Origin: Pseudofabraea citricarpa
Lineage: Eukaryota; Ascomycota; Leotiomycetes; Helotiales; Dermateaceae
Reading direction: 5' to 3'
Assembly (NCBI GenBank): GCA_029641185.1
Contig: JAPWGK010000014.1
Coordinates: 682,001 to 746,000, forward strand
DNA length: 64,000 nt
Every line of letters starts with the position of its first letter. Position 1 is the stretch's first letter. Position numbers and translations under genes: made by a program. A model generated the notes under the pieces. The model was not told where the DNA came from. It saw nothing but the letters and a program-made list of their open reading frames with translations, and made no database searches. Shown here piece after piece: positions 36,234 to 48,300 of this stretch.

Positions 36234-37214
36234 TCACGATATTGTCATCATGCTTTTAGCTTCGGCCTCAAGAAATCGAACTCTCCGTGCCGTCTCTACT
36301 TCTTCTTTTGTTGAAGCTTTGGAAAGCTCACTGGCCCTTCTCCGCTCACTTCGCCGCTCTCTCGCTTCCCGGGCCTCTCTTGTCCTATACGCCTCCATTT
36401 GCTGTCTCCGTTTTGCAGTTCTGGCATAAGCAATTGCGGCAGTAGGTTTGAAGCCGATTCCGTTAATTCCTTCGCCATCATCTTCCGGGTCACTCGGATC
36501 GTGGCCTGTGATCTCGTCGTCATGCCATGTCATCGCCGCTCGATCCACGTCTACAGATGAACATGCTTCTTTCTGTAAAGTAGCATCGGCCGCTCCAAAC
36601 AAAGGTGGTGTGCCAACTCGCTTCCGGGGCGCTTTCGAAGTTGACTCTGATAATCGGTTGATAGACGGGTATGCTCTGTGTAACGTTTCGCCCTTAAAGG
36701 CATTGATATTTCCCTTGAAAATGACCGGATCCAGATTGTTATGGAGGACAACTTGGCTGGCCTTCTCCTGTATTGTAGGATCAACCGTTCTTTCACTTCC
36801 TATGCTGATGGTGAAAGCCCGAGGCGTTTCCGGAATCTCGCGGTCCTCTGTTTCCAAGGTACGCATACGCTTCCTGACTGCATAATCTTCTCTCTGACTG
36901 TCCATCGGATCATCCACCGGATACCCTTTTAACAAATCAAATTTGCTGATGGGTGCCCCGCCATCCAGTTGCAGTCCTTGGAAATTGTAAGCGACCTTTG
37001 TTCTTGGACTGCCATGTGCCTCGTCCTCCACCGATACCACCGCGCCGGGAATATTGGTGCTTAGACGCATCGGAAGGGGTGTGGAAGGAATGGCGAATTT
37101 CAGAGGAGACGAGGTCGGCGGAGTAGGAGGGATTTCGCGTTTGCGCTTGGGAGAATCGTTGCTGGGCTCCATCGCGGCCATTCTGGCTATTTGAGCTATC
37201 GATTCGAGGTGCAC
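36234..37214 (-). CDS. Hypothetical, probably nuclear, low-complexity protein
   Basis: Single exon, up to 326 residues. Likely true starts are M12 or M15 (37181/37172), because MAAMEPSNDSPKRKRE begins the charged, conserved-looking part. It has an SP-KRKR basic signal, several Ser/Thr-Pro sites (PPTPPTSSPLKF, ETPRAF, GTPPLF), an acidic patch (DPSDPEDDGEG) and a C-terminal Arg/Glu-rich predicted helix (about 270-320). The motif GINGIGFKPTAAIAYARTAKRRQQ precedes that helix and looks like the best candidate for a conserved core. No enzyme motif is visible. SP/TP density suggests a CDK/MAPK-regulated nuclear protein, but this is inference. Convergent with COX20, divergent from the epimerase. Confidence 0.6.
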   Translation of the reverse strand: MHLESIAQIARMAAMEPSNDSPKRKREIPPTPPTSSPLKFAIPSTPLPMRLSTNIPGAVVSVEDEAHGSPRTKVAYNFQGLQLDGGAPISKFDLLKGYPVDDPMDSQREDYAVRKRMRTLETEDREIPETPRAFTISIGSERTVDPTIQEKASQVVLHNNLDPVIFKGNINAFKGETLHRAYPSINRLSESTSKAPRKRVGTPPLFGAADATLQKEACSSVDVDRAAMTWHDDEITGHDPSDPEDDGEGINGIGFKPTAAIAYARTAKRRQQMEAYRTREAREARERRSERRRASELSKASTKEEVETARRVRFLEAEAKSMMTIS

Positions 37215-37807
37215 AGGCCGATGATGACGGTGGTGCCGTCCAGGGTCGACAGGTTTTGTGACAGGGGCTTCAATGACAATGGCGCAGCTCGCTGGATTTG
37301 AGAGTTGCGGGCGAAGATTCTCTTATGCTTCTGTTTGCGCGTACATCAAGCACAGTGAGGTGAAGCTGCAGAGGGGGTGTAGCTGAGCTGTGATGCATGA
37401 GAATCGGTGAATCGGTTACATGGAAAGCAGCTCGACGCTTCTCTTCACCGCCTAACCCCTCGTGACAGGGGCAGGTATAGCAGGTACCTCAGGTACTTTT
37501 ACTACAACAGGCACCAGATGACTCGGTCACGCAGGACAGCTTTTTAGTCTCATATGAAATCTCATGGACAGCAGACCGTATTTCTCGGAATCGCCATGCT
37601 CGGTGCTCATTCGTGCGCAAGACTGTCACAGCCTTGCCTGGGGTGGAATTCTTACGAGCGAGCTTCCCCGCCAGTGCCCCACTATCGGGTCGTAACATCA
37701 GGCTGAATAGCATCCAAATAATGGGCCATCGTGCCATTCAACACAAAACCATCTCTCAAGTCTCTTCCTGTCTCTTGGAGCTCTAAACACCATACACTCT
37801 TACAGTC
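37215..37807. other. Divergent intergenic region
   Basis: 593 nt between the starts of the nuclear orphan and the aldose epimerase; presumably both promoters. Contains CAGGTACCTCAGGTAC near 37478 but no site I can assign to a factor. Confidence 0.5.
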
Positions 37808-38909
37808 ATGTCTTCTTCATTTGCGCCATTTGAATTCCTGCCTCTGGGGGCCATTATCCAGAAATTCCTCGTCGGCGAGACCAATATCGTGCAGTCGTTC
37901 CCTACCACGGCTCTATACGAATCGCACAACTCTCCCTACTTTGGTGAGACCATTGGACGAGTTGCAAACCGAGTCAGCGGTGCGAAGATCAACTCTCTCA
38001 ATGGCAAGTCCTATGCGCTGGTACAGAATGATGGAGCGAACGCTTTACATGGCGGGGTAAAAGGGTGGGGGAAGCGAGTTTGGGAAGGCCCTATTCCAAC
38101 CGGAGTAAGGAAAATTGAAGGGTTGGATGGCGAGTTGAAGGGTGGCGAGAGCGTCACTTTCAAGCTGACGAGCGAAGATGGCGATGAGGGCTATCCGGGA
38201 ACCGTCGAGGCTGAAATCATTTACACCGTTGGCACGCAATTAAGCCCGGAGGGCAAAGAAGTCCGGGTTTTAGGAATTGAATACCAGGCGAAATTGGTTG
38301 GCGGCGCAGATGAGACAGTGGTCAATATTACGAACCACTCGTAAGTAATTCCTACCTACCTAGGTACCTATCTACTAAGGCTCTAAGGCTAACAATCAGG
38401 AAAGGTACTTCAATCTCTCTGGCCTACCTACCATCGAAGGCACCGAAGTAGCATTAAACACCAACTCATACTTGCCAGTCGATGATGGTGGCATCCCCAA
38501 AGCCGGAATCGAAACCTACAAGAGCATCACACCAGACCAGACTTTTACATTGGGGGCTGAAGAGCCCGTAGTGGATGATTGCTTCATCGTCAACACCAAC
38601 TCGGCTTCTATTCCAATAGATACACGATCTGAGCCGCTTGCAAAACTCGTTACGGCTTATCATCCATCAACAGCTATCCATCTCGAGGTCCTGAGCACAG
38701 AGCCGGCATACCAATTCTATACTGGAGGCTTCATTAATGTCCCAGCAGTAGAGAATGTCCCTGCGAGAGGAAAGAGAAGTGGATTCTGTGTCGAGCCGAG
38801 CCGATATGTGAATGCACCGAACGTTGATGAGTGGAAGAGTCAAGTGCTCCTGAAGAAAGGACAGGTTTATGGAAGCCGGATCGTGTACAAGGGATGGAGC
38901 GACAAATAA
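37808..38909 (+). CDS. Aldose 1-epimerase (galactose mutarotase)
   Basis: Two exons, 37808-38340 and 38405-38909 (intron 64 nt, phase 2), give 345 residues, typical of GalM. It interconverts alpha and beta anomers of hexoses in the cytosol. The family landmarks are present in order: GRVANRVSGA (about residues 56-65), ALHGG (about 83), the catalytic histidine in NHSYFNLSG which spans the splice junction, and the catalytic glutamate region GFCVEPSRYVNAPN near the C terminus. No signal peptide. The acceptor is AAAG|G (CAG four bases earlier would shift frame). No sugar-pathway genes flank it, so its substrate is not defined by context. Confidence 0.93.
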
Positions 38910-39709
38910 GAAACTACTATCTATCATATAAAGACCAAAATATAAAATTATATCCCCAGAATGACATGGTTTTCTGATTGTCACAATTAAGATTCTCCAA
39001 GAGGTGCTTAAAATTCTAACCTAACAATTTTGACATTTCTATTTCTTCAATTTGTTCAGCAAAACCTAAGAAACCCACGCAGCTCTTTAGGGTTAGTCAC
39101 AGTACTCGAAATTCGATGTACTGCATTGATGAACCCTACATAATCAGGTACAGAAACAGAATGTTTTCCCCATTTCGCTTAAAAGAACTCACCACGAGAG
39201 ATAAAACGCTACAAAGAGAGAGAGACAAACGCAACAAAGAAGCGCGCACAAAGATTACCTAGAAGAGCAGAGTCCCTCCAAAATCCAAACCAGAAACCTT
39301 CCAAAACATAAATCTTTCTCGTTCTTGGGGGATTTTGCTCGCTAGCATAACCAATCCGTCTCGGCTCTCGCTCGGCGCTCCCCCTTTCGCATCTCGGCTC
39401 TCACTTACATTTTTCTTACCCGACCAAAACGGCTTAAAAAACTCACTATTATGGAGACATTTGAGATTCTCATACCAGGATAACTAGTATACTGCATGAC
39501 CAACCACGAAGAGGGGTGATTTGTTTACGTATATATATCCTACCATAGACTCTGCTTCTTCTTCTGACGCACGATAAGCAAGCAAGCACTTCCAGTCCTA
39601 TTGAATCCAATTAAAAACCAGAGAATCTATAAATCTTGGGTCCAAATCATCATAAAGTACCACTCCTCCAATTTACAACCTCAAATTTCAAGGGGAAAGA
39701 TAAAAGAAA
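38910..39709. other. Intergenic upstream of the aminotransferase
   Basis: 800 nt, pyrimidine-rich near 39350-39410 (CTCGGCTCTCGCTCGGCGCT) and AT-rich close to the aminotransferase start, as in fungal 5' leaders. No gene supported. Confidence 0.55.
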
Positions 39710-41318
39710 ATGGCTCCTTCAGCAATCCTTGAACCGACGCCTTTGATCTTGCCACAAAAGACCATTGCAGTGCAAGATTCGGAACCAGCTCTGTTGCATA
39801 GACACCTTTTAGAACGTCCCCATCATGTAGACAGCGCAGAAGGAATACACCTCTACCTGCGAGACGGCCGCACCGTCATCGACGCATGTGGCGGCGCAGC
39901 CGTAGCAGCCATCGGGCACGGGAACCAGGAAGTGGCAGCAGCCATCGTGAAGCAGATGCATAGAGTGAGTTACGTGCACACGATGAGCTACACGACAGAG
40001 GCAGCTGAGGAGTTAGCACGGTTCCTCCTCCAAGAACCCAACTGTACGTACGTCTTTATGCTCATGTGCCGCCCTCAAATCCTAAGACAGAAATTGACTC
40101 GTGAACCTGTAGATGGCTTGGAAAAGGCCTATTTCGTATGCAGCGGTTCAGAAGCCAATGAGTCGGCTCTCAAATTAGCCAGGCAGTATTTCTTTGAGCG
40201 TGGCCAGAAGGAGAGGATGTATTTCGTCTCGAGACGCCAGGCGTATCATGGGAATACTATTGGTGCCATGTCCATCTCGTCCAATCTTGCTCGCAAAGTC
40301 CCGTATGAAGGCGCTCTCACACTTCCATATGTGACGTATGTCGAACCGGCTTATGCGTATCAGTACCAGGGAGAGGACGAGACGGAGGGAGAGTATGTAG
40401 CGAGGCTTCTGAGAGGGATTGAGGAGGAGTTTCTGAGGATCGGTAATTTTTTCTTTCTCTTTTTTTTTACTTTTCTCTTTTTGGCTTTCTTTTCTTTTAT
40501 CTCTCATCCCTTTGGCATTAAGATAGACGTTTCTGTAATTTCTGACAAGAACTCTAGGTCCATCAAAGGTCGCTGCATTCATAGCGGAGCCCGTCGTCGG
40601 CGCAACGGCCGGGTGCGTCACAGCACCAAAAGGCTACTTCCCAGGCGTGCGAGCTCTGTGCGATAAATATGGCATTCTCCTGATTCTCGACGAGATCATG
40701 TGCGGCATGGGTCGCACGGGTACTTACTTTGCCTTCGAGCAAGAAAACATCGTCCCAGATATCGTGACCATCGGGAAGGGGCTCAGTGGTGGCTACGCCC
40801 CAATCGCAGCCGTGTTGATCCACAAGAAGATTGTGGATGTCTTGCGGCGAGGCACGAGTTCCTTCAATCACGGGCATACGTATCAAGCGCACCCGCTCTC
40901 TTGCGCTGCTGCTCTTGCGGTTCAGACAATTATACGCAGGGAGAAGCTCGTGCAGAGGTGTGCGGTGCTTGGAGGGGTCCTCGAATCGTTATTGCGCGCT
41001 TCTCTCAGCGAGTGCAAGTATGTGGGTGATATTCGCGGGCGCGGACTGTTTTGGGCCGTGGAATTTGTTGCGGATAAGAAGAGTAAAGGGTCCTTGCCGT
41101 GCGGCTTTGCGTTCGGTTATAGGGTGCAGCAAAGGGCTTTCGAGTTGGGTGTTGCCGTCTATCCTGGGGCGGCTACTGTAGATGGGATTCATGGTGATCA
41201 TGTCTTGCTGGCACCGCCGTTTACGGTTGAGCGGGAAATCTTGCAGATAATTGTCGACGTGTTGAAAGAAGCCTATATGGCCGTCGAGGCAAGCTTTGAT
41301 AGTTCCTCCTTGTTATGA
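39710..41318 (+). CDS. Class III PLP-dependent aminotransferase
   Basis: Three exons, 39710-40043, 40113-40442 and 40558-41318, give 474 residues. Fold-type I omega-aminotransferase: VDACGGAAVAAIGHG near the N terminus, PLP-phosphate segment CSGSEANESALKLARQY, YHGNTIGAMS, AEPVVGAT, LLILDEIMCGMGRTG with the PLP-ring aspartate, and the Schiff-base lysine K295 in TIGKGLSGGYAP. Natural substrates of the family include omega-amino acids, diamines and acetylornithine; which one applies here cannot be decided. Intron 1 (69 nt) has no stop and is a multiple of three, so a retained form would carry 23 extra residues next to the cofactor domain. Intron 2 (115 nt) is rich in T runs. It converges with a Zn2Cys6 regulator, with stops only 53 nt apart. 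Confidence 0.94.
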
Positions 41319-41371
41319 TAAATGAACTAAGACTCGCGTCCTTGAGACGTGGTTGCAAATTAATAGCCATG

Positions 41372-43583
41372 TTAGTCGAGATGGTGATAAACTGCTGATT
41401 CCTCAAAAGCTGTGCCACCAACCGCGAATGGCATCAACAGCTCACCTCCCCAAAATGGCCAGTTCCAAGAATCATCCAGTGCATCCTCGGTGATCGGCTG
41501 TTGATTTTGGCTGAGCACTTGATCACTATTTTCGGTCGCAACCTCTTGGATACCGATGGCGGTTGCATGTTCGTTACGAGGATTTGAGCTATTGGATTCT
41601 GTGGGTAGGGAGATACTTTCGTCCCGGAGAGGTGTAACGCCAGTATGGTCATGAAGGGAGGCTTCAAGAGCAATGAAATCATTACGTGTCTTGCCTTGAA
41701 ATTCGGCCCGGTTTGCTACAAGACGTTCAAACAGATTTTTGATATGTTCCATGGTCTTGTACTAAAGAATCGTTAGGTTGTGTCCCAATTAAGTTTGTTG
41801 GTAATTACTTACCCAGCCCTCTCCGAGGGCCCATATAGACTTGAAAGATTTGAGGTAGGCGACATTCATCTCCAACAATTCCATGGTATTCTCACTCCTA
41901 CCCAGATTCATGGATGGAAAGCTGGAGACGTATATATTCATTGTGGCCGCAGAGAAGGCGCAGAATCCAGTAAACGGGGTTTTCAATGAAGTGCCTGATT
42001 CTTCAAGCTCTTGCAGGATATTTGTGATGCAAGCTGCTGCCTGAAATATATCTCGAGCTCCGTCTTCCCACCATCCTTCTGGGGGAGTTTGTGGGAAGAG
42101 TGGTGGATCTATTGGGCCTCTAGGGGTCATTCTCATGGCTGGTAGGAAGGGAATATATTCTCTATGTAGGAACATGATGCTTTAATCGTAAGCGAGGCGC
42201 CATTAGAATGACGAGGAAAACCTACCTCGCATAATATATGAGATTGATGAATGCAGCTCTTTCTCCATTTCCAAGGGATGAATGTGCTGCTATAAAGCCT
42301 CTTGAATACTTAAGCCGCTCGCTCTGTTGGTTCCGCCACATTTTCAGGTCCTGATACATCATATCCCAAGGTGAATCAGTGACCCACGGGAAATTCTGTT
42401 GCAAAAGCATTTCCGGCTGGCGTCGTCCTCCCCTGAGAATAAACTCCAAAACCCTTGACCATATATCAAATCCTGTTGTCAAGCAGCTATAATAATGATC
42501 AATGTCGTATTGGGTTTCGGCTGGTAAAGACCCGTTTTTCATCTCAAGCGGCCATAATCTAGGTTCGGAGGTATTCCCGAAAGCAAAATTTTGCTCACCA
42601 ACTGGAAAGGGGATATTCATTCTTGAGAGAGGCAGTGCTCGAGGTTGACTAATTCCACAGAAGACCATTCGATCGAGAACGAAAACACTCCAGTATGTTC
42701 TATTCCAGCTCTCTGATATTGAGCCATCGAAAAATTTGTCCCGTTGTAAAGCCTCGAGGGATTGGATCATTCGCGTTGCTATTCCTGCTTTGTTCAGTCC
42801 AGATATCTGAAATACATTCAAATGGTCATACCACTGTACATCCACGCTCTATAACCGTTGCCACTCCCCCACTCGTACATAGAAGAGAGGATTAAAGTCT
42901 GAACATTTTCAATGCTAGGCGGATCCATCAATCTTTGAGGGATTGAAGTTCGAAGATAATTAGCGTACTGTTCATCGCTTAATAAACCTTCGATCTGTCT
43001 TCCAGATGCATCCCTTAAGAAACGAGCACATAGAGCTAAGATTGCACACAAGAGGTCCAGTAACTGTGACGATAAAGGACTCCGGCACTTGGAGGATAAA
43101 TTGGGAAGATGTAAGAATGCAAATTCAGGAAACTTGCACGAAAATACGCTTGCCGCTTGGAGTAGAACAGCTGCTGGAGTATTTTCTAGATGCTGTTGAA
43201 TTGGACAATTTTCAGTAGTAACAAATAAGCGATCAGCGATATCATTTTGAATTGCCGGTTCTGGTGAGATCTGAATTTGCGGAGATTCCACTGCTCCATG
43301 TCTAGCCTGTACACGTTGTTCTTTCCTACGATGCACAGATCTATAGGTAGTTGTGTATGGCGCTGAAAGCACACAAACTCCCAACTCTACACGGCCGCTT
43401 TTCAAGCAGTTGCGGCAGGGTGACGTTCCATCATGAATGCACTTGATCTTCGACTTCCTGTAAACCTGTTGTGAGCCGCCAAGATACATTTCCACGTGAT
43501 CGGAAAGCCAAGCGTTCTGGTCGCAAGATCCCGAAACCGGATGCTCACCTGCAAAACGAACAAGCAATGGTGGCTCTAACCAT
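41372..43583 (-). CDS. Zn(II)2Cys6 fungal-specific transcription factor
   Basis: Five exons, 43583-43549, 43457-42832, 42784-42226, 42179-41813 and 41761-41372, give 658 residues. The zinc cluster is split by intron 1: ACSFCR in a 35-nt first exon joins KSKIKC...PCRNC in exon 2. The spacing CX2CX6CX7CX2C is classical, but the sixth Cys follows after 10 residues instead of the usual 6-9. The middle region has the fungal_trans pattern (SSMYEWGSGNGYRAWMYSG then IATRMIQSLEAL across intron 2, and NRTYWSVFVLDRM). The C-terminal tail is acidic/polar (WNWPFWGGELL), a possible activation region. An unspliced ORF upstream reads another frame, so the short N terminus is preferred. It probably regulates a neighbouring metabolic gene; the target is unknown. 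Confidence 0.86.
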
Positions 43584-44156
43584 CTCGATATCCCGTAAGA
43601 TGTGTTTCGCGCTTCAGTTCTTGCGGTCTTGTTTCTAATGGGTCGACATCTCGTCCTTGGTAGGTTGATGACGGAATTGAAAGGATGGTCGAAGGTTCGG
43701 CTTTGGATTGTGTGCCAAACCCGAGATGACGGCGACGGCTTTCGTTTCCATGGCTCGCTAACGCCCCTTTCGGGTTTGCGCTCTGGTTTGCGCTGCTTAC
43801 GGTTGACGAGGCAGAAAATTTTGTTTTTGAAAAGCTGGTCTGTACTTGGTGAGGGAATATAATAAAATGCATTTGCGATTGAACGATATGATAGCATACA
43901 ATGATGGCCATTTTGCAGTAGCTTTGAGAATAATCTATATGGACCCATAGCTGTTGATCAGGGCATTCCAACCTTCACCTCAAATCAGGTAATCCATCCT
44001 TCTTGAGGTTTTTGATTACTACATTCTCTGCAATTTAGGGGGAAATTTCTGGTCTTGTAGGCAACTCTATTGGTATCTGAGGTTATTCAGGAAATCTATC
44101 TATGTCTAATTATGCCTGTCCAAATACAAGACCCAAGCTAATAAAGAACCGCGATT
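43584..44156. other. Intergenic upstream of the Zn2Cys6 gene
   Basis: 573 nt between the regulator start and the 3' end of the dehydrogenase. Open frames here continue from the unspliced zinc-cluster region and are not real. Likely promoter plus 3' UTR. Confidence 0.5.
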
Positions 44157-45395
44157 CTAATAAGCGAGCGTTCGGTCAACCTTGTTAATATGTGGTTTAC
44201 CCTCAGCAATGCAAGTCAAGTTATGTTCGAGAATAGCGAGCACTCTTTCTGTATAGTGCGTAGAATTGCCACTCGAATGTGGGGTGAGGATGAGATTTGG
44301 AGCTTTCCACAGAGGGTGGTCACTCGGTAGCGGTTCTGGATCCGTGACATCAAGAGCAGCGCCTCGAATCTGTCCGCTCTCAAGGGCCTTAATAAGGTCA
44401 TCCGTATTAACGTGTGGACCTCTTCCGATATTCGACAAGAAAGTCTTTTTCTTAGACATGATCTCGAACTGTTCTGCTGCGATGATACCCTTTGTTAGTT
44501 TAGTCAGAGGGAGGCAGATGACCAAAATATCGAGATCTTGCGAGATGAAGTTGTTAACAGCTTCTTTGGAGGCGCCGTGGAACCATTGTGAAGGCAGCGC
44601 TCCCTCAGGATCTCCAGTACCTGGTACGCAGTAACTATCATCGCGCCGTGACTCTGGTGTCGATCGCTCACGATGTGTGTACGCAACGACATCCATAGCC
44701 ATAGCTTTGGCAAGACGAGCGCATTGCCGACCAATTGCTCCATAGCCAAGTATGCCCCTGTTACGAAGATCGAGATTAGCGATTAGCGACGAGATGATGT
44801 GCAGTGCATTGCATAAAGCGCTCGCTAGAGTAGCAACTTACATTCGAAGCCCGACGGAATCTTCGACGTCTTCTTCATATGGAGTGGCTTCCCATTCCCC
44901 CACTTTCATGAAGTCCAAATATTTGGGAATGTGATGTTGGAATGCTAGCCATGTGCTTATAACCCATTCTGCAATTTGTGGACTGTTGTGGTCTTGTTAG
45001 TATCGTTTGCCGCAAGTCTAAATTGGGTAACACTAAACTCACGGATGTACACCATTTGCTGTGCAGAACGCAATATCAGTCTCTTCGTATAATACATTCC
45101 CGTGTAAGTGATTTGCGCCCGCAGAAGATAATTGGACGAGTTGTAGTTTTGGTGTTTGTTCTCGGGTCGGGAATACAACAGAAGTACATAATGCTGTGAC
45201 CCCGTCATAGTATGAGGGAGGGAAATCTGTGTCATGCCAGTGCTTCAACTGATGATACTGAACTTCGAGGCCAGGGTATCTCTTCTGGATATGCTCGATG
45301 AATTTGGTGGGTAAGGCACGTGGTTGAGTAATGAGCAGTTTGTGACCCTTAAGCTCTGGATTGGCGAGTTGCGTACTGGGGTTTGGATCAGCCAT
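44157..45395 (-). CDS. D-isomer-specific 2-hydroxyacid dehydrogenase
   Basis: Three exons, 45395-45043, 44982-44842 and 44757-44157, give 364 residues. It reduces 2-keto acids to D-2-hydroxy acids, or the reverse, with NAD(P)H. The Rossmann motif GILGYGAIGRQCARLAK lies just after the second intron. The catalytic triad region is visible as Arg in SNIGRGPHVN, Glu in DVTDPEPLPSDHPLW and His in LTPHSSG. An insertion after the cofactor motif (about 190-225, SRRDDSYCVPGTGDPEGALP) is typical of fungal members. I chose ATG 45395 (MADPNPST); an in-frame ATG at 45494 would add 33 residues without a clear targeting signal. It reads toward the Zn2Cys6 gene, whose promoter follows it. The substrate is undefined (glyoxylate, hydroxypyruvate or a branched keto acid are possible). 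Confidence 0.91.
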
Positions 45396-48300
45396 TGTTA
45401 AAGTCGAGATGTGGCAAACTAAGATTTCTGGTTTGTGGACGAGCGAGATCAAATGAGGTTGGTTTCCTTGTGTTATAGAGTTCCAGATTTGCAACCCTTA
45501 TCGATCTTACAAAGGTGGGGTGTCATTGATGGATTCTGGAAAGGCGTGGTGGTACACGTGACATGCCGCTAAAAAGGGGTAGCGAGCGGCTAAGCCCGAC
45601 GCTTCAGTCCGACTTGTCCGACAGTTAGTAAAAGTACTGAAGACGTAGAAGTAGTCCATCAGCTGTGATATGCGAACGCAGTGTCTCTTAGATATCTTGA
45701 GTATCTCTATATTAGTTCCATCCACAGTAAACCTAACTAAATGAAACCAAAGTTCGCTTTGCATCCTAGCACTTAGCTTAGTATTGCTTAGCGAGACCAG
45801 AATTCTGCGTCGATTTCATACCGTTTCTTGAAGATATAGAACGAGTGAACTACTTCTTCCATATGCCACTAGCTATGAGAGACATGAGAATCCTGACAAG
45901 CAGGAAGCTACATACTCGATTTTGGGACATAAGATGAGCGCACCCGATCTGTAAGATTATTGAAGGCTGGGTTTCAGCAAGTACTTAATCTAACACGTAA
46001 CCAATACTCTTCTACTTAGAATTCTACCTAACTAATCTTTTCAAGACTATGTGTTCTCAAAAAATCCGTGATATCTTTTCTTTTGGGATGGTCTACTTTT
46101 ACTATCTCAACAAACTTTCAAATGAGAGTATTAGTCTCTAACTATGCAAGGGGAAAGTTCGGCAAAGATACTTATGAATAGGTAGTCAACACAAGTGGCT
46201 TCGTTTCAGCCTTCGTAGTGCTTCTTAATTGTAAGCTTTTGTGCTTTGAACTGGTGAGGCAATGCTGTCGTGTGTTCATTCAATTGAGCGGTTGCCTTTT
46301 CTTCCAGTGGTACATAAAACCAACCTGCTCTTGCCAATGAACACTGGTCTGAAGCACGATAATGAGCTCTCATATCCTCGCGAAAGCAATATGTTTGAGT
46401 CATAAGGTACATCAATCCTTAGTGGCAGATATTTCAAACCCAAGATACCGTTATGATAACACTGAAGTATTGTTGCTCGCCCTCCCACAACCACTCTCCG
46501 CCACTGCAAAGACTCCGTTGGCCACAAGTGCTGCGTATAGACTTTACTGTGGCAAAAGAAGTAAACGACAGCTACGCCGTTTTAGGTGATACTGCGTGGG
46601 GTCGGATGTAGCGAGGCAAAAGCTTGGGCACTCCTCTGGAGATTGCAACTGTTCTTGCGATTATATACCTGCTACGGTATGGTATGTAGGCATCTCATAC
46701 TGTGGTATTTATTTGAGATGTCGGGTTCGGTGTATTCCAGATCAGTAAGAACGCCGTGGCATATTTCAGAGACATTAATTCAACTCTAGCGAATGTGTTC
46801 AAATTCTAGTAGTGTCATACAACTGCTTTCCCCTACTTGTATTGAGACAGAGGAATAATGAACATCAAATACAAGACTCCCACTGATGCCTTCTTCGGAC
46901 GCTAGCAAGCCTATTGCTGTTCGAGCCCCATAGTGAGTCTTGAGGTGTCATTCCAATGAAAGTGGAAGTAGAATGTTAAACACGGAGAAAGTTTACCACA
47001 GACCATCTTTCTTTGCGAAATTATGACCTCTTTCGGGAAATGCCAAGCGATGGTGATGGCAGCAACGTAATAGTCTCCCTCTTGGAAAAGTATTGGGCGC
47101 CAACTCCATGTGAGAAACAGTGTTCGGTTGGCAGAGATAATCTTCAGCAAAGAATTAGTTCTTTGTAATACTCATGTTCCCCATCACCTCAAATGGTATG
47201 TTTTCACTTGACCCCTACCGGAGAAAGCTGTTCGTCCGGGTACTTCCAGGTTCTTTTGGGAAACATAAAACAAAGCAAGGTATAGATATTTGGACTCTAA
47301 AGAAGATTCAAGCAGACTGATTCACGAGCAGTCCTCTCCTTGGTTCTTGAGAAGGGCTGCTGTATTTTTTTGTCTGAGTCATCCCTGGATCAAGACGCAG
47401 GTCGTCATGATAGCTACTGCTCATATATCCGTCAGCTGGAGTCTGTAACTTGTCAGTCAGCTTGGCTTGTGTCAACGCGGTAAACTATGAAGATGCCCCT
47501 TGTTGACTGGAGGTCTTGTTTCTAGCAGTTCAACACCAATAAGGGGTGGATTATACCGAGGAGAAGGAATCAAGATGTGATGGGTTGTCAGAAAAGGCCT
47601 CGGAGAGACGCGAATGTGATTCAAACAGGACAGATGTCAGACAAGCTAGAGGCAACGTCGGAAGAATGAATAGAGGAACGAGCGGTGCCAGAAGATTCTA
47701 GGAATGTAATCGATCCGATAAACGCTGTATCAGCGAATGAGATATCATGCGAGGTAAATGCTGCTCCCTAGTTCCCAGTCTAGCGCCCGGCTGTGCAGAC
47801 TTCAAATTGTCAGCCGATATCGAAGCCGCCGAGGTGGTCGAGGTGAACGAATTAAAAGTCTTCCGATGAGAGAAGTCGAGAATGACTCGAGCAACTAGCT
47901 GTACACAGAACAGCTGTCGATAAAATGCACGGATTATATCAAGGCAGCGATAATCCAGATGATGACAAGCCGTGCTCTCTTCGGCCGACATCTTTCAGCG
48001 AGGTATCGGTGATATCAGAGCATCGTACAACCCTACTCGTAGGTACGCACCACTGCCCATCCCCGTGGGACTGAGCCCTCATCCGTGATCCGGGCGTCAG
48101 TTGGCAGTTGAGTTCAGGTCTAAGCAATTGACATTTTGTTATTGTTCCGAACCTTGCAAGGAATGTGGGATGGCGTTCGAGATCTTTCAATCTGCACAAC
48201 ATGTTGTTTTGAAACCGTCTCTTGCGAAGGGATGAGGGGAGGAGGGGAGGAGATGAGGAGGTTGGAGGTTGGAGGTTGTTCGCGAAACCCTTCTGTCCAA

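Noticed and set aside
38350..38372. Palindrome TACCTAGGTA inside the epimerase intron (also near 61314)
   Set aside because: Short, low-complexity sequence seen repeatedly in fungal DNA; no link to a specific site.
43576..43971. 131-codon ORF as N terminus of the Zn2Cys6 factor
   Set aside because: It is in a different frame from the ACSFCR half-cluster; the ATG at 43583 with a 35-nt exon gives a proper zinc cluster.
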